From assembly GCF_019711595.1 (NCBI RefSeq), contig NZ_JAIGNR010000001.1:1-64000 (forward strand): a stretch of DNA of 64,000 nucleotides. Reading direction: 5' to 3'. The notes beneath the pieces were generated by a model. That model did not search any database, was not told the origin of the DNA, and saw only the letters and a list, made by a program, of their open reading frames with translations. This DNA comes from Qipengyuania sphaerica (GTDB lineage Bacteria; Pseudomonadota; Alphaproteobacteria; Sphingomonadales; Sphingomonadaceae). Shown here in pieces: positions 8,873 to 18,187 of the stretch. Positions within the stretch are counted from its first letter, which is position 1, and each line of letters starts with the position of its first letter. A program made the translations under genes and the position numbers.

Positions 8873-10063
8873 ATGAGAAAAATCGGCTACCTTGTTAGTG
8901 ATCTCGCGGCGCCATCCCACACATTCGTTCGGCGGGAAATCGAGGCTCTGGGACGACAGGAAATTCCTGTCGAGGCCTATTCGATACACGGTGATATTGG
9001 TTCCGAGACCTATCAAGCGATCCTTGGGCGGCCCATTCACCAGTATGTTATCGCCGCGATCCGCCAATTTTTCGGGGAGCCGATAAGGACCACGAGGACC
9101 TTATTCCTTGCCTTGCGTCACCGTCCTCCAGGGATAAGGCACCTGATTTGGTCTATCTTCCATTTCGTCGAGGCCATTTTTCTAGCGAGGCTGCTTCGCG
9201 AAGATGGCTGCGCCCACCTGCATAATCACTTCGCCAATAGCGGTGCGACCGTCGGAATGCTTGCAGCCCATCAGGCCGGGATTTCGTGGAGCCTCACCTT
9301 GCACGGAATATCCGAGACCGACTTTCCTGCCATCGCCACCCTGCGCGATAAATTAGAGGCGGCAGCGTTCGTAGCCTGCGCAAGCCGTTTCATGATGGCC
9401 CAAGGCATGCGTCTCGTAGATCCCGAGTATGGGGCGAAATTCCTTGTCGTGCGTTGTGGGATCGACCTCGGTTCGTTGCCACGACCGAGGAGCGCGACTT
9501 CAGGCTCCCCACTCCGAGTTCTGGCTGTCGGGCGACTTTCTGCCGAGAAAGGCTATTTCGGGCTTTTCGAAGCCCTGTCAGCGCTCCCCCAATCGCTTCC
9601 CGATTACGAGGTATCGATCATCGGCGATGGGCCGGCTCGCGATAAACTCGTTCAGAGCATGGAAGAGGCTGGGTTAGGTAGAAGGGTAAAGCTGCTCGGT
9701 GCTTTGCCGGAACGGGAAACCCTGCAGCATATAGCTCACTGCGATTTTCTCGTCCTGCCGAGCCTGATGGAAGGACTGCCAGTCGTACTCATCGAAGCGA
9801 GAGCTCTGGGAAAGCCCGTGATCGCGACTGCGATTGCCGGAATCCCGGAGCTTGTTAGTGATAGGGTAGATGGCCTGACCTTCGAACCATCCAACTGGAA
9901 GCAGCTTCGGATCGCTCTAGAGACGCTGCTGACCGACGACGATCTCCGAGGAAAACTGTCCGAAAACGCCGGCTCTCACTTCCCTGAAGAGTTCAACATC
10001 GACAAAGCCGCGAGCATTCTCGCCGAGAAGTTCCGACCGATCCTGCAGAGTTCTCATTCGTAA
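8873..10063 (+). CDS. Glycosyltransferase family 4 (GT-B fold)
   Basis: This 396-residue cytoplasmic protein has a C-terminal GT4 domain containing VGRLSAEKGY (about 222), an IIGDGPARDKL stretch, PSLMEGLPVVLIEARALGKP with the E-x7-E nucleotide-sugar site, and GIPELV. The N-terminal half includes a HLHNHFAN segment common in bacterial EPS transferases. It follows the polymerase by ten bases, so the two are probably cotranscribed. It is convergent with the BY-kinase gene and overlaps its end by ten bases. Donor and acceptor are unknown. Confidence 0.9.
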   Translation: MRKIGYLVSDLAAPSHTFVRREIEALGRQEIPVEAYSIHGDIGSETYQAILGRPIHQYVIAAIRQFFGEPIRTTRTLFLALRHRPPGIRHLIWSIFHFVEAIFLARLLREDGCAHLHNHFANSGATVGMLAAHQAGISWSLTLHGISETDFPAIATLRDKLEAAAFVACASRFMMAQGMRLVDPEYGAKFLVVRCGIDLGSLPRPRSATSGSPLRVLAVGRLSAEKGYFGLFEALSALPQSLPDYEVSIIGDGPARDKLVQSMEEAGLGRRVKLLGALPERETLQHIAHCDFLVLPSLMEGLPVVLIEARALGKPVIATAIAGIPELVSDRVDGLTFEPSNWKQLRIALETLLTDDDLRGKLSENAGSHFPEEFNIDKAASILAEKFRPILQSSHS

Positions 10064-10830
10064 TATCGGGAGTATGCAGTGCTGCCGTAGGAATAGGAAT
10101 CGCCGATCATGCCTTCATAGCGGTTCAAAATGGTGCCGAAGCATTTTGCTGGTGCCAAAATCTTCAACAGGTCCAAAATGTGCCGCTTGGTCGTCTTGCC
10201 ACTTTCCACGATCAGGAAATAACCGTCCAGGTTCTGCAAGGCGATTATCGTGTCGTCATTGGCAAAGGCAGGCGGCAGATCGAAAACGCAGATAGGCTTT
10301 GTTGGTAAAGCTTTCAAAGATGCAACCAATTTGCCCAAGCCCGGCCCAGACAGCAATTCCGCCGTTTTCTTCGGAACCGTTCCCGTCGGCAAAACAACAA
10401 GGTCCGAATTTTGCATCCTGACTGCGATGGACTGCAGCCCGATCGAGGGTTCCGATAGATAATCGCTGACCCCGACCCCCACATCGAGATCCAGATACTC
10501 CGCAACGGAACCACGCCGCAGATCAAGATCCACTAGAACGACCGGCCTTTCGGCGACTTGCTCGAGCGATGCTGCCAATGCAATCGACAGCGTACTCTTG
10601 CCGACGTTCGGAGTCGCCGAAGTGACCCCAACCATGGTGACGTCATTTTCGGAGAGTTTTTGAAGCACCTTGCTTCTCATCAAAGAGAATGGGCGAAGGG
10701 CCAAACCGCTTGCATTGCGTAGCAGAGCAGGTGGCGCAGGCCGTTCATCGAACGAAATCTCCGGTAAAAGTGAGATGTCGAGCGTATCTGTTGCGCCGAG
10801 GAAGGTGGAAGCATGGGAATCTATTGTCAT
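10054..10830 (-). CDS. BY-kinase catalytic domain (CpsD/CapB/Wzc-C type)
   Basis: This 258-residue cytoplasmic ATPase has a modified Walker A (SATPNVGKSTLS, about residue 77), Walker A' (VVLVDLDLRRG, about 98) and a tyrosine-rich C-terminus (YSYGSTAYSRYYE). These are hallmarks of bacterial tyrosine kinases controlling EPS polymerisation. Its start overlaps the stop of the Wzz-like gene by four bases (ATGA), so the kinase and its membrane activator are separate, translationally coupled proteins, as in many EPS loci. Autophosphorylation of the tyrosine cluster probably drives cycling of the polymerase-export machine. Confidence 0.9.
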   Translation of the reverse strand: MTIDSHASTFLGATDTLDISLLPEISFDERPAPPALLRNASGLALRPFSLMRSKVLQKLSENDVTMVGVTSATPNVGKSTLSIALAASLEQVAERPVVLVDLDLRRGSVAEYLDLDVGVGVSDYLSEPSIGLQSIAVRMQNSDLVVLPTGTVPKKTAELLSGPGLGKLVASLKALPTKPICVFDLPPAFANDDTIIALQNLDGYFLIVESGKTTKRHILDLLKILAPAKCFGTILNRYEGMIGDSYSYGSTAYSRYYE

Positions 10831-12290
10831 CGGGCTAACCTCAACCAGCGCAACAAGCGTCCGGGTTCATGCCGGGTTGGAGCGTCGTCCGCTACCTTGA
10901 GCACATCGACGACGGGGATCACCCCAATCGGGGAAGCGCCCAGCAAAGCCTCAAGCGATTGAGGATCCCGGATAGGCCTGAAAAAGAGCTCTACAGCGAA
11001 AGCGAGACCTACACCTACGGCAAGGCCGCCAACCACCCCAACGGCTAAAATGAGCAAATAATTGGGCGAGGAAGGTCGCTCTGGTGTGATTGGGGCCTCC
11101 ACAACAGTCAGCCGCTCGGTCATGCGCTCGTCTTCTGCCTGAACCCCGGTTCGGGCACTGGTCAACTGAGCGCTCACTTCCTCGTATTGCTCGGTGAAGC
11201 CTGTCAGCCGTCGTTCAAGGTTTGCAACTTGTTGCTGCACCAGCGGGGCACGTGATTGAGCCGCAATTTGGCTGTTAAGCCTGCTTTCTTCGCGGGCTTT
11301 GGCCGCTTGCAACGCAGCGATTTGCGAATTGTTGAACTCGATTTGGCGCGTCAGGTCGTTTATTTCGGAGCCGCTTGGCCCAGCCGATTTGGCGAGCTCA
11401 CGAGCCTCGGCTAATTTCTGGCGAGCCAGCACGACGTCCGGATGGGTTTCGGAATAAACTGATCTTGCCGCTGCCAATTCGCGCTCCGCCGCCGCCACAA
11501 TCGGGTTGCGATTATCGGCACTTTGGGCCGCACGCCGCTGCGATATCAATGCCTGATTGTCGCGCTGGAGCGCACCGATTTGGACATCGTAGCTGCCTTG
11601 ACCGCCCGACAGGATCAGTCCCCCGTCAGACAGGCTCATCCCGTTGCGGCGTTTGATGTCGTTAATCTGGCCCTCGATGGTCGCTATCTGGTCCTCGAGG
11701 CGCGATGCGCGCTCCTCGAGGAAATCGACGGTATTGGTGGCCTGCTCGACACTACCTCGTGCGTCGAGTTGCAGGATGCGTTCCATCAGGTCCTGTGCGA
11801 CTGCCTGAGCGGCGACTGGATCCTCATAGGAAAATGAGAGAGTGAATGCGATTGTCTCCGACAAAGCTCCACTAGCCGCATCGGAAACAGTCGGAGCAAT
11901 CTCGATCTCGTCACGCATGTCTTCGATGATTTCCGACATCGAATCGTTTCCACGACGATCTGCATAGATATTATGCCGCTCAATCATGGCGACGAGATCC
12001 GGCCTGCTGGTTATTCGTTGTTTGATCCTGGCGATGCGCCGGTCGATGACATCTACGTCTGTCTGATTCAGAACCTCCTCCGGCAGTTGAGGAGCTTCGA
12101 CCAACATTATCGCTTCGGCCTTGTACTGCACGGGCACGACCAGTGATGTGACTGCGGCTGCCAAGGTCCCGATTAAGAGGGCTGTCAGAATCCACCATTT
12201 ACGGTCTCGGAGAATGTTCGGAACCTGGGCAAGGAAGGTCGCCCCAGCTTCCTCGGCTCGTGACTCTCCATGGTGCTCAAACGAGTTCAT
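10827..12290 (-). CDS. Wzz/GNVR-type polysaccharide co-polymerase
   Basis: This 487-residue protein has one transmembrane helix near residues 35-54, a long periplasmic alpha-helical coiled-coil region (about 180-390, many Q/E/R/A heptads), and a second helix near 425-450 (LLILAVGVVGGLAVGV). A short cytoplasmic tail follows, with EALLGASPIGVIP, typical of Wzz/Wzc proteins. It sets EPS chain length and activates the kinase encoded directly downstream, with which it overlaps by four bases. It is the third gene of the operon wza-like, barrel, wzz-like, kinase. Confidence 0.9.
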   Translation of the reverse strand: MNSFEHHGESRAEEAGATFLAQVPNILRDRKWWILTALLIGTLAAAVTSLVVPVQYKAEAIMLVEAPQLPEEVLNQTDVDVIDRRIARIKQRITSRPDLVAMIERHNIYADRRGNDSMSEIIEDMRDEIEIAPTVSDAASGALSETIAFTLSFSYEDPVAAQAVAQDLMERILQLDARGSVEQATNTVDFLEERASRLEDQIATIEGQINDIKRRNGMSLSDGGLILSGGQGSYDVQIGALQRDNQALISQRRAAQSADNRNPIVAAAERELAAARSVYSETHPDVVLARQKLAEARELAKSAGPSGSEINDLTRQIEFNNSQIAALQAAKAREESRLNSQIAAQSRAPLVQQQVANLERRLTGFTEQYEEVSAQLTSARTGVQAEDERMTERLTVVEAPITPERPSSPNYLLILAVGVVGGLAVGVGLAFAVELFFRPIRDPQSLEALLGASPIGVIPVVDVLKVADDAPTRHEPGRLLRWLRLAR

Positions 12291-12293
12291 GAT

Positions 12294-13502
12294 CTATCTG
12301 CCGAAATTAAGTGTGAGGCCGAACATGATTTGATAATTCGATCCTCTGTCGAAAGGGTCGTCAAACAATTTCACTGCACTGGGACTGACGTAAACCCCGA
12401 CAGTATCGCTGATCGGTCGCGCATAATAAGCTGACGCGCCCAAGAACTTGGTCCGCTGAACATCTGCCAGATCGAAAGCAGCCAAAGAAGCTTTTGTATC
12501 GCTGTATCTTAGATTGAGAGTAAGATTCTCGCCGCGATCATACTGTTTGTTCCAGGAAAAGTTCGCTGCGGTTACCGTGCTTGCGCCGCCGATGGTCGTC
12601 GGACGCGACTCGCGCGATCCACTTGCACACATCTTGCCCTGGAAAAGCTCTTCGCAGAACTCGACATCTGCAACAGCATATTCGCCGTTATCCGTTTCCC
12701 CAAAGCCCGTATCGACGCGAACAATCGAGAGACCTGCGCGCGCGGCAAGAGTCCCGGTTGGGCTCGTTTCAAACTCGAAACCGGCTTCCGCCGTGGCAAA
12801 TACGCCATCACCGCGAGCCTGATCGAGAAAATCGGACAATGATCCGTTTGCGCCCAGAACCAAGCTCACGCGAGGGCTGAGATCCTGGTTATAGCTCAGG
12901 TCGAGGCTGGTCGTTCGATAATCCAGGCCCCTCTGATCGAACCAGTTCGCACCAGTCGCAACTTGCCCGCGCAACGACTGCGTGCTCGAAAGCTGCTTTG
13001 CCGCCCCGAAGCTTGCCGAGGCACTTTGACGCCTGACGGTCTGATCGATCAACGTCGGATCAAGTTCGAAGTCAGTCCCGGTTGGCGGCGCAATTTCACC
13101 ATCGGGAGGTAAATTTACCAACAGGTCTGGTGAGGCACGCTTTCGCGTCTCGTACATAGCGTCGCCAAACAGCTCCAGCGTCTGACTGACATTCTTGCTA
13201 GCGCTCAGTGCAGCCTTGCCCGAGAGATCGGTATCGTAACGTTCCAGCCACTCCTCGATCCTGACCTGCCCATCCAGTACGACTGTGGAGGTTTCGTCCT
13301 CCCATCGAATTTGCGGCAAGACCTCCATGGTCAAGGCGATCCCTTCGGCATCATCGCCGCCAACGAGAAACGGATTGCTCGCGACGAGGGCTCCGGTCCT
13401 GATTTCAACCGTTGGTCCCTCCTGAGCCTGAACGCACGCAGACCACAGCGCCGAGAAGCAGACTGTTGTTGCAAGGCAAAATTTCGAACCCTGAAGCAGC
13501 AA
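12294..13502 (-). CDS. Outer-membrane beta-barrel protein of the EPS export operon
   Basis: This is a 402-residue exported protein. A signal peptide ends near ACVQAQ (about residue 27). The mature part alternates polar and hydrophobic residues, is rich in Asp, Ser, Thr and aromatic residues, and ends in a beta-signal (MFGLTLNFGR). This resembles the outer-membrane barrels found beside Wza in sphingomonad and PEP-CTERM/EPS loci. It lies 11 bases after the Wza-like gene and 3 bases before the Wzz-like gene, so it is probably an operon member. Its place suggests a pore or anchor for EPS release, but homology to a defined family (EpsL, Wzi or GfcD types) cannot be settled by eye. Confidence 0.78.
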   Translation of the reverse strand: MLLQGSKFCLATTVCFSALWSACVQAQEGPTVEIRTGALVASNPFLVGGDDAEGIALTMEVLPQIRWEDETSTVVLDGQVRIEEWLERYDTDLSGKAALSASKNVSQTLELFGDAMYETRKRASPDLLVNLPPDGEIAPPTGTDFELDPTLIDQTVRRQSASASFGAAKQLSSTQSLRGQVATGANWFDQRGLDYRTTSLDLSYNQDLSPRVSLVLGANGSLSDFLDQARGDGVFATAEAGFEFETSPTGTLAARAGLSIVRVDTGFGETDNGEYAVADVEFCEELFQGKMCASGSRESRPTTIGGASTVTAANFSWNKQYDRGENLTLNLRYSDTKASLAAFDLADVQRTKFLGASAYYARPISDTVGVYVSPSAVKLFDDPFDRGSNYQIMFGLTLNFGR

Positions 13503-13513
13503 TTCAAATCCCC

Positions 13514-14131
13514 TTAGGGTACGATGATCGTGTCACCGGGCTGAATGGTCATGATGTTGGCAGCATTTACATCGGCGTTGCGCAAATTCGATTTGAACAA
13601 TCGCGAGATGCTCACGCGATACGGTCTAATGGCTCCCCCCTGCTTTCGAAGCACAACAATGTCATCGAGGTTTGCGAATTCGCTCGGCCCACCGGCCATC
13701 GCCAGCGCCTCCAGAACATTCACCCGGCGTGCAGGAGTAAAGGCACCTGGAGCATTTACGCGCCCCATCACGGAAAACTGGGTCCCGCCCGAAGATACAA
13801 CTGAAACGGTGACGCGTGGAACTTCGCCACGATACTCGGGCTGCAACCTTTCGGTGACTATTGCCTCGATCTCCGTAAGGGTCCGACCAGCGGCCAAAAC
13901 CTGTCCAACCAGCGGGAAAGCCAATGTGCCGTCGGGGAGGATCTTGACCGAGCGCTGCAAACGCTCTTCGCCCCAAACATAGATTTCGATCTCATCACCG
14001 GGATAGATACGATATGGCTCCGACGCTTCCGATGATGATTGAGCTGTACCATCTTGAGCCATCAGCGGAGACATCGCTAGCATTGCAAATGGTGCAATCG
14101 TAGTCGTGAAAACTAGACCGAAAAAGCGCAT
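13514..14131 (-). CDS. Wza-like polysaccharide export protein (Poly_export + SLBB)
   Basis: This is an exported protein of about 205 residues. After a signal peptide (cleavage near PLMAQ-D) comes a polysaccharide-export domain with YRIYPGDEIEIYVWGE and ILPDGTLAFPLVGQV, then an SLBB-like segment with VMGRVNAPGAFTPARRVNVLEALAMAGG. It ends with IQPGDTIIVP. These are diagnostic of Wza-type EPS exporters of the outer membrane. There is no lipobox cysteine at the cleavage site, unlike classic Wza. ATG 14131 is chosen over an upstream GTG (14149) because only the ATG has a GGATGG site upstream. First gene of a four-gene minus-strand export operon. Confidence 0.9.
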   Translation of the reverse strand: MRFFGLVFTTTIAPFAMLAMSPLMAQDGTAQSSSEASEPYRIYPGDEIEIYVWGEERLQRSVKILPDGTLAFPLVGQVLAAGRTLTEIEAIVTERLQPEYRGEVPRVTVSVVSSGGTQFSVMGRVNAPGAFTPARRVNVLEALAMAGGPSEFANLDDIVVLRKQGGAIRPYRVSISRLFKSNLRNADVNAANIMTIQPGDTIIVP

Positions 14132-14181
14132 TACTGAATATCCATCCACCGTCGATTTGCTGTTTGGAAGGCACTATAGCG

Positions 14182-15765
14182 TTGAAAATGCTCCTGCGAC
14201 ACGTGAATCTTAAAACCGTATCAATATGGGCAACTATCGCTGTGGCCGCGCTCATTGCCGGATATTGGTATTTGAAGGAGACCAGCGACGCGAAAGCCTA
14301 CGAACTTGCCGGAGAAGCTGCTCGCCTGCAGCAAGCAGGTGATTTGGTCAAAGCACGTCTGGCCCTGACGAAAGCGATTGCAATCCGGGATGATGTCCCT
14401 GATTTCTACCTCCAGCTGGGCAGAGTGAGTTTTCAGCTAGGCGACCGCACCACCGCTTTCGCATCATATGATGTCGCGACATCTCTAGCTCCTCAAAATA
14501 CCGAGGCACTTCTTGCTGTTGCGCAGATCGGGCTCCAGGTCGGCGAGCGTCAAAAGTCGAAGGAAGCTACGCGGCGATTGCTATTGAACGATCCCAGATT
14601 TGTCGAAGCGCGATTGGTCAATGGTGTCCATCATATGCTCGGCCGAGACTATGACGAGGCGATCGAGGAGGCCGACGCTGTATTGGCGATAGAGCCGGAC
14701 CACACCGAAGCGGTCATCCTGAAGATACGTGCCTCCGTCTTGAATGACGACGAGCAAGCGGCACGCTCCTTGCTTCGCGCATATGCCAGCGAACGATCCG
14801 ACAGTCCCCCGTTGGCCCTGACCGAACTCGAAGTATATCGCGAGTTTTCGGATGCCGATGGCATGATCGCGGCATTCGGGAAACTCCGAACTCTATTGCC
14901 GAAAAGCGCAAATCTGAGTTTGGACGAAGCAGTCCTCCATTACCAATTGGGCCAGAGTTCGAAAGCTACCGATATCGTTTCGCAAGCACTGGCACTCGAT
15001 GATGTCGGAGCTGAGGAGATCGGCGCGCTGGTACGCGTGTTGCGCCTGTATGCTTCGACACCGGACATTGTTCGTGCATCCCAAGTTGTCGGTAGGTCGG
15101 GCAATGTGGATGCGCGGGTCGAATTGGCGAGACTATTGCTGCAGCGCGATGAAGTGGGCGTGGCAACAGAACTGATGAAGGATTTGCGTGGGAACGAGGC
15201 CTCCGTCTTTGCTGCCTCGCGAGATTTGGCCCTCGGCCGCAGTGTCGAAGCGCTAAACGCGGCAACGGCTATCGTCGAAGTTGACAGCACAAATTGCACT
15301 GCGAGGTATGTTCAGGCCCGCGCTCATCACGAGCATAAAGATTTCAACAAGGCAATCTACGCCGCTCAGCGTGCGACAGGCGAGTGTCCGACATTAGTGG
15401 AAGGCTGGTCGGTACTTGCGAGCGCGTATGACGAACAGGGAAAGAGCACGCAGTCCGACCGCGTTTTCGAACAGGCGATCTCCGAAAACCCGCAAGAGCC
15501 CTGGCTTACACATCAATATGTCGATTGGCTCATTGAGCGAGGAGAACCACGCAAGGCGCTCGCGGTCCAGAGGACGCTAGCGCGAGCGATGCCGGGCTAC
15601 GCACCGGCCTGGCGAAAATATTTGCAACTTTGCGGAGACATCGACCCTGCCTGCGTAAAGGCCGCAAAACACGGTCTTGAGCTATCCACCCAGACATACG
15701 GAATTGACCCACCGCCGGGCGAGCGCTCTTCAAGCGGTCTGTTCGGAAGGTTCCTCATTCGCTGA
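14182..15765 (+). CDS. TPR-repeat membrane-anchored protein of EPS locus
   Basis: This protein of about 527 residues has one N-terminal transmembrane helix (TVSIWATIAVAALIAGYWYL) followed by about ten tetratricopeptide-like repeats to the C-terminus. It resembles the large TPR proteins found in PEP-CTERM/EPS loci (PrsT-like), thought to scaffold periplasmic assembly, but I cannot confirm that family. The start is unsure: GGAAGG at 14166-14171 best suits TTG 14182 (spacing ten), while ATG 14188 is also possible and TTG 14164 has no site. It is divergent from the Wza-like operon with about 50 bases between. Confidence 0.8.
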   Translation: MKMLLRHVNLKTVSIWATIAVAALIAGYWYLKETSDAKAYELAGEAARLQQAGDLVKARLALTKAIAIRDDVPDFYLQLGRVSFQLGDRTTAFASYDVATSLAPQNTEALLAVAQIGLQVGERQKSKEATRRLLLNDPRFVEARLVNGVHHMLGRDYDEAIEEADAVLAIEPDHTEAVILKIRASVLNDDEQAARSLLRAYASERSDSPPLALTELEVYREFSDADGMIAAFGKLRTLLPKSANLSLDEAVLHYQLGQSSKATDIVSQALALDDVGAEEIGALVRVLRLYASTPDIVRASQVVGRSGNVDARVELARLLLQRDEVGVATELMKDLRGNEASVFAASRDLALGRSVEALNAATAIVEVDSTNCTARYVQARAHHEHKDFNKAIYAAQRATGECPTLVEGWSVLASAYDEQGKSTQSDRVFEQAISENPQEPWLTHQYVDWLIERGEPRKALAVQRTLARAMPGYAPAWRKYLQLCGDIDPACVKAAKHGLELSTQTYGIDPPPGERSSSGLFGRFLIR

Positions 15766-15846
15766 ATGAGTTGCAGTGGATGTAACGAATTGGGACATCC
15801 ATCCTAAAAAACTAGGTATTTTCCTTTAGTTCAAGCACTTCGCTGG

Positions 15847-15862
15847 TTAACATCAGGTTGAC
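15847..15862. promoter_or_regulatory. CtrA-like site before WecB/TagA/CpsF gene
   Basis: TTAA-CATCAGG-TTGAC differs from TTAA-N7-TTAAC at one position. It is preceded by GG, as are the elements before both PEP-CTERM genes. It lies about 165 bases before the chosen start at 16025. Function is inferred only. Confidence 0.3.
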
Positions 15863-16024
15863 CCAGGCGGGCGGAGTGATTCGCGAGTTGCCTTGCGCTT
15901 AACCAATGCGTCGGCGCTCGCGCAGTGGTCTGCGACAAATCCGCGTGTTCCACATGCTGAAATGTCGGGTCGTGGCGGCGTTTGGACAGACGCCTTTGTT
16001 TCATCGTGTTCGAGAGGTGTCGCA

Positions 16025-16945
16025 ATGGAAGGGATTGAAGATAAATTCGACCAGCGCTCGGCGATCCAAGATCGACTGGACGATGACGACCTTCTCCCGC
16101 TGGAAGCCAAAAAGCTATTCTTCGAAAAGCCGCCCGGGTCTGCCGATGAGCTTTATATTGATCCATTGGGCGGGAAAGAGCCTGAAGCTCCGGAGCTCTT
16201 GCGGACCGAATTCCTGGGCATGAATTTTCATAATGCCGTTCTGGCAGAGCTTCTTGACTCCCTTAGCTCGAACATTGGTGCCGCCAGGTTCCGATATGCT
16301 GTCACGCCTAATGTCGACCACTTGGTCACAATCGCGCGCTCTGCAATCGGGTCCGACATCAGGGTAGCGTACGACGAAGCGGATTACCTTGTATGCGACA
16401 GCCGTGTTCTCTCGCTCATGGCGCGCAAGTCGCGCGTGGAGCTACCTGCGGTGCCCGGAAGCGATATTACAGCGGCGTTGCTCGCTCGCTTGGAGGATGG
16501 AACGAGTATCGCAGCGGTAGGCGGCTCGCCGGTCGTCCACGAAGAGCTACGCGCTCGCTACCCGCAATTCGAATGGAGCTTTTTCATACCGCCCATGGGA
16601 GTTTTACACTCCGAGGAGGCGCAAGATGCCATTTGCCAATTCGTCGCGACGACGGATGCGGATATTAGCTTTATCGCGATAGGCGCCCCGCAAAGCGAGG
16701 TGGTCTGCCGGAAGATCAAAGCAGCCGGGAATGCCCGGGGCCTCGCCCTTTGTATTGGCGCATCGCTGGAGTTCATCACCGGCGAGAAGACCCGCGCTCC
16801 GCTCTGGGTACAGAAAGCCCATTGCGAATGGCTTTTCCGTCTCCTCCAAGAGCCGCATCGACTGGCGTATCGTTATCTAATCAAGGGGCCGACAATTTTC
16901 CTGGCTTGGGCCCGTTGGTCACGATCGCGGCGAGGTGTTGCTTAA
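16025..16945 (+). CDS. WecB/TagA/CpsF family glycosyltransferase
   Basis: This 306-residue protein contains the family pattern: VTPNVDHLVTI (about 103), ADYLVCDSRVL, an AVGGSP loop, FIAIGAPQSEVV, and at the end GASLEFITGEKTRAPLWVQ, EWLFRL and EPHRLAYRYL. Members add the second sugar (for example ManNAc or glucosyl residues) to an undecaprenyl-diphosphate-linked primer at the inner membrane. The frame is open 44 codons further upstream, but ATG 16025 with GAGAGG seven bases before it is the better start. The acidic N-terminal extension of about 70 residues is longer than usual. Convergent with the next gene. Confidence 0.9.
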   Translation: MEGIEDKFDQRSAIQDRLDDDDLLPLEAKKLFFEKPPGSADELYIDPLGGKEPEAPELLRTEFLGMNFHNAVLAELLDSLSSNIGAARFRYAVTPNVDHLVTIARSAIGSDIRVAYDEADYLVCDSRVLSLMARKSRVELPAVPGSDITAALLARLEDGTSIAAVGGSPVVHEELRARYPQFEWSFFIPPMGVLHSEEAQDAICQFVATTDADISFIAIGAPQSEVVCRKIKAAGNARGLALCIGASLEFITGEKTRAPLWVQKAHCEWLFRLLQEPHRLAYRYLIKGPTIFLAWARWSRSRRGVA

Positions 16946-16949
16946 AGGA

Positions 16950-18134
16950 CTAGTCATCCCAGTTCCTCTGTCGCTTGGTCACGAACGACAGATAGATCGG
17001 GACCTTCCACAATAGATAAAAAGGAATTGATGCGACAGCTCGAAGCGACAGGTATTCACGGCCCTTGGTTGCCCAAAGAAACGCAAGCAAGATCGCGGTT
17101 ACGGTGATGAGAGTGAGCAGGGTTGCCAGTGGAAGAATGGATGCACCGCCGAACACAAGAAGCCCCGAGGCTATGGATGCTAGACCGGAAAGGATGAGCA
17201 GCAATGCGAGCGGCGGGACAAGTAGGTGGAGGCCGAGCGCGACCAGTGGTGGCGACGCACTCAAAATTCCTTTCAACACGGTAGGCGCAGCCTGACGTAA
17301 AGCGTGGCCCAGAAAACCATGTTCCCACCTCTTCCGCTGCCCGGCTGTTTCCTGAACGGTTTCGGCGTCGCTCCAGACTTCCGCCACTTCGGGAAAGAGG
17401 ATCGTTTCGCCACTGGAAATAATTTGGATCGTCATCTGGATGTCCTCTGCAGCGTCCCCGGTGGCCAAGGGCAGTGCGATAAACTTGTGCCAGGGAAAAG
17501 CCATTCCAGTTCCAAGCAGTGCCGCAGATCCTCCCAGGCGAAACATACCTCTCATCCGGAACCGGTTTTTCACAAGCATGGCGAAGTTCGAAATCTGCAG
17601 CTGGGCCGAAAGAGAACGATCCGGTGCGAACAAATTGATCGCCTGTACCGCCTGACCGCTCGCGATCGCCTTCGCACCGAGCGCCTTGGCGGACGAACCC
17701 GAAATTCGGCAATCTGCATCGAGAACGATTACCGCGTGGGGCGCCGAATTTGCCAGATACTCGCGCCCGCAAGCCAAAGCGTACCCTTTGCCGCGGCACT
17801 CATCATCAAACCTCTCAATGACGTCTGCTCCCGCACTTTTCGCAACTTCAGCAGTGCGGTCCGAGCAATTGTCAGCCACAACGACAATTCGCGCGAAGGA
17901 GGCTGTACGCTTGAGTTCGCCGATCGTGTCGCCAATGACATGTTGCTCGTTATGGGCCGGAATAAGGATTGCCAGATTTTCCAACGCATCTTCAACTCCG
18001 CCGCGCACACGGGTCGGATAGAGGCCTGCCGCAAGCTCAATGACAAGGTAGCTCAAGGACAGCAGAAATGGCGTCACCAGCAACCACGATAACACTGTGA
18101 GAAACGCGCCTGATTGGGCGCTCATATCGAACAT
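16950..18134 (-). CDS. Glycosyltransferase family 2, membrane-bound
   Basis: This protein of about 394 residues has an N-terminal transmembrane helix, then a GT2 domain ([38 protein letters not shown] with the DxD-like site, [13 protein letters not shown] with the QxxRW motif), and two or three C-terminal membrane helices. QxxRW marks processive or membrane-bound GT2 enzymes. A GTG at 18194 would extend the protein through a poly-T tract and overlap the UXS gene; ATG 18134 with GGAAG ten bases upstream is preferred, and ATG 18125 is possible. It probably adds a sugar to the EPS repeat unit. Confidence 0.87.
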   Translation of the reverse strand: MFDMSAQSGAFLTVLSWLLVTPFLLSLSYLVIELAAGLYPTRVRGGVEDALENLAILIPAHNEQHVIGDTIGELKRTASFARIVVVADNCSDRTAEVAKSAGADVIERFDDECRGKGYALACGREYLANSAPHAVIVLDADCRISGSSAKALGAKAIASGQAVQAINLFAPDRSLSAQLQISNFAMLVKNRFRMRGMFRLGGSAALLGTGMAFPWHKFIALPLATGDAAEDIQMTIQIISSGETILFPEVAEVWSDAETVQETAGQRKRWEHGFLGHALRQAAPTVLKGILSASPPLVALGLHLLVPPLALLLILSGLASIASGLLVFGGASILPLATLLTLITVTAILLAFLWATKGREYLSLRAVASIPFYLLWKVPIYLSFVTKRQRNWDD

Positions 18135-18187
18135 TCCGAGATGACTTCCAGACAATATCTGACTTAGAACGACAGGATCAAAAAAAA

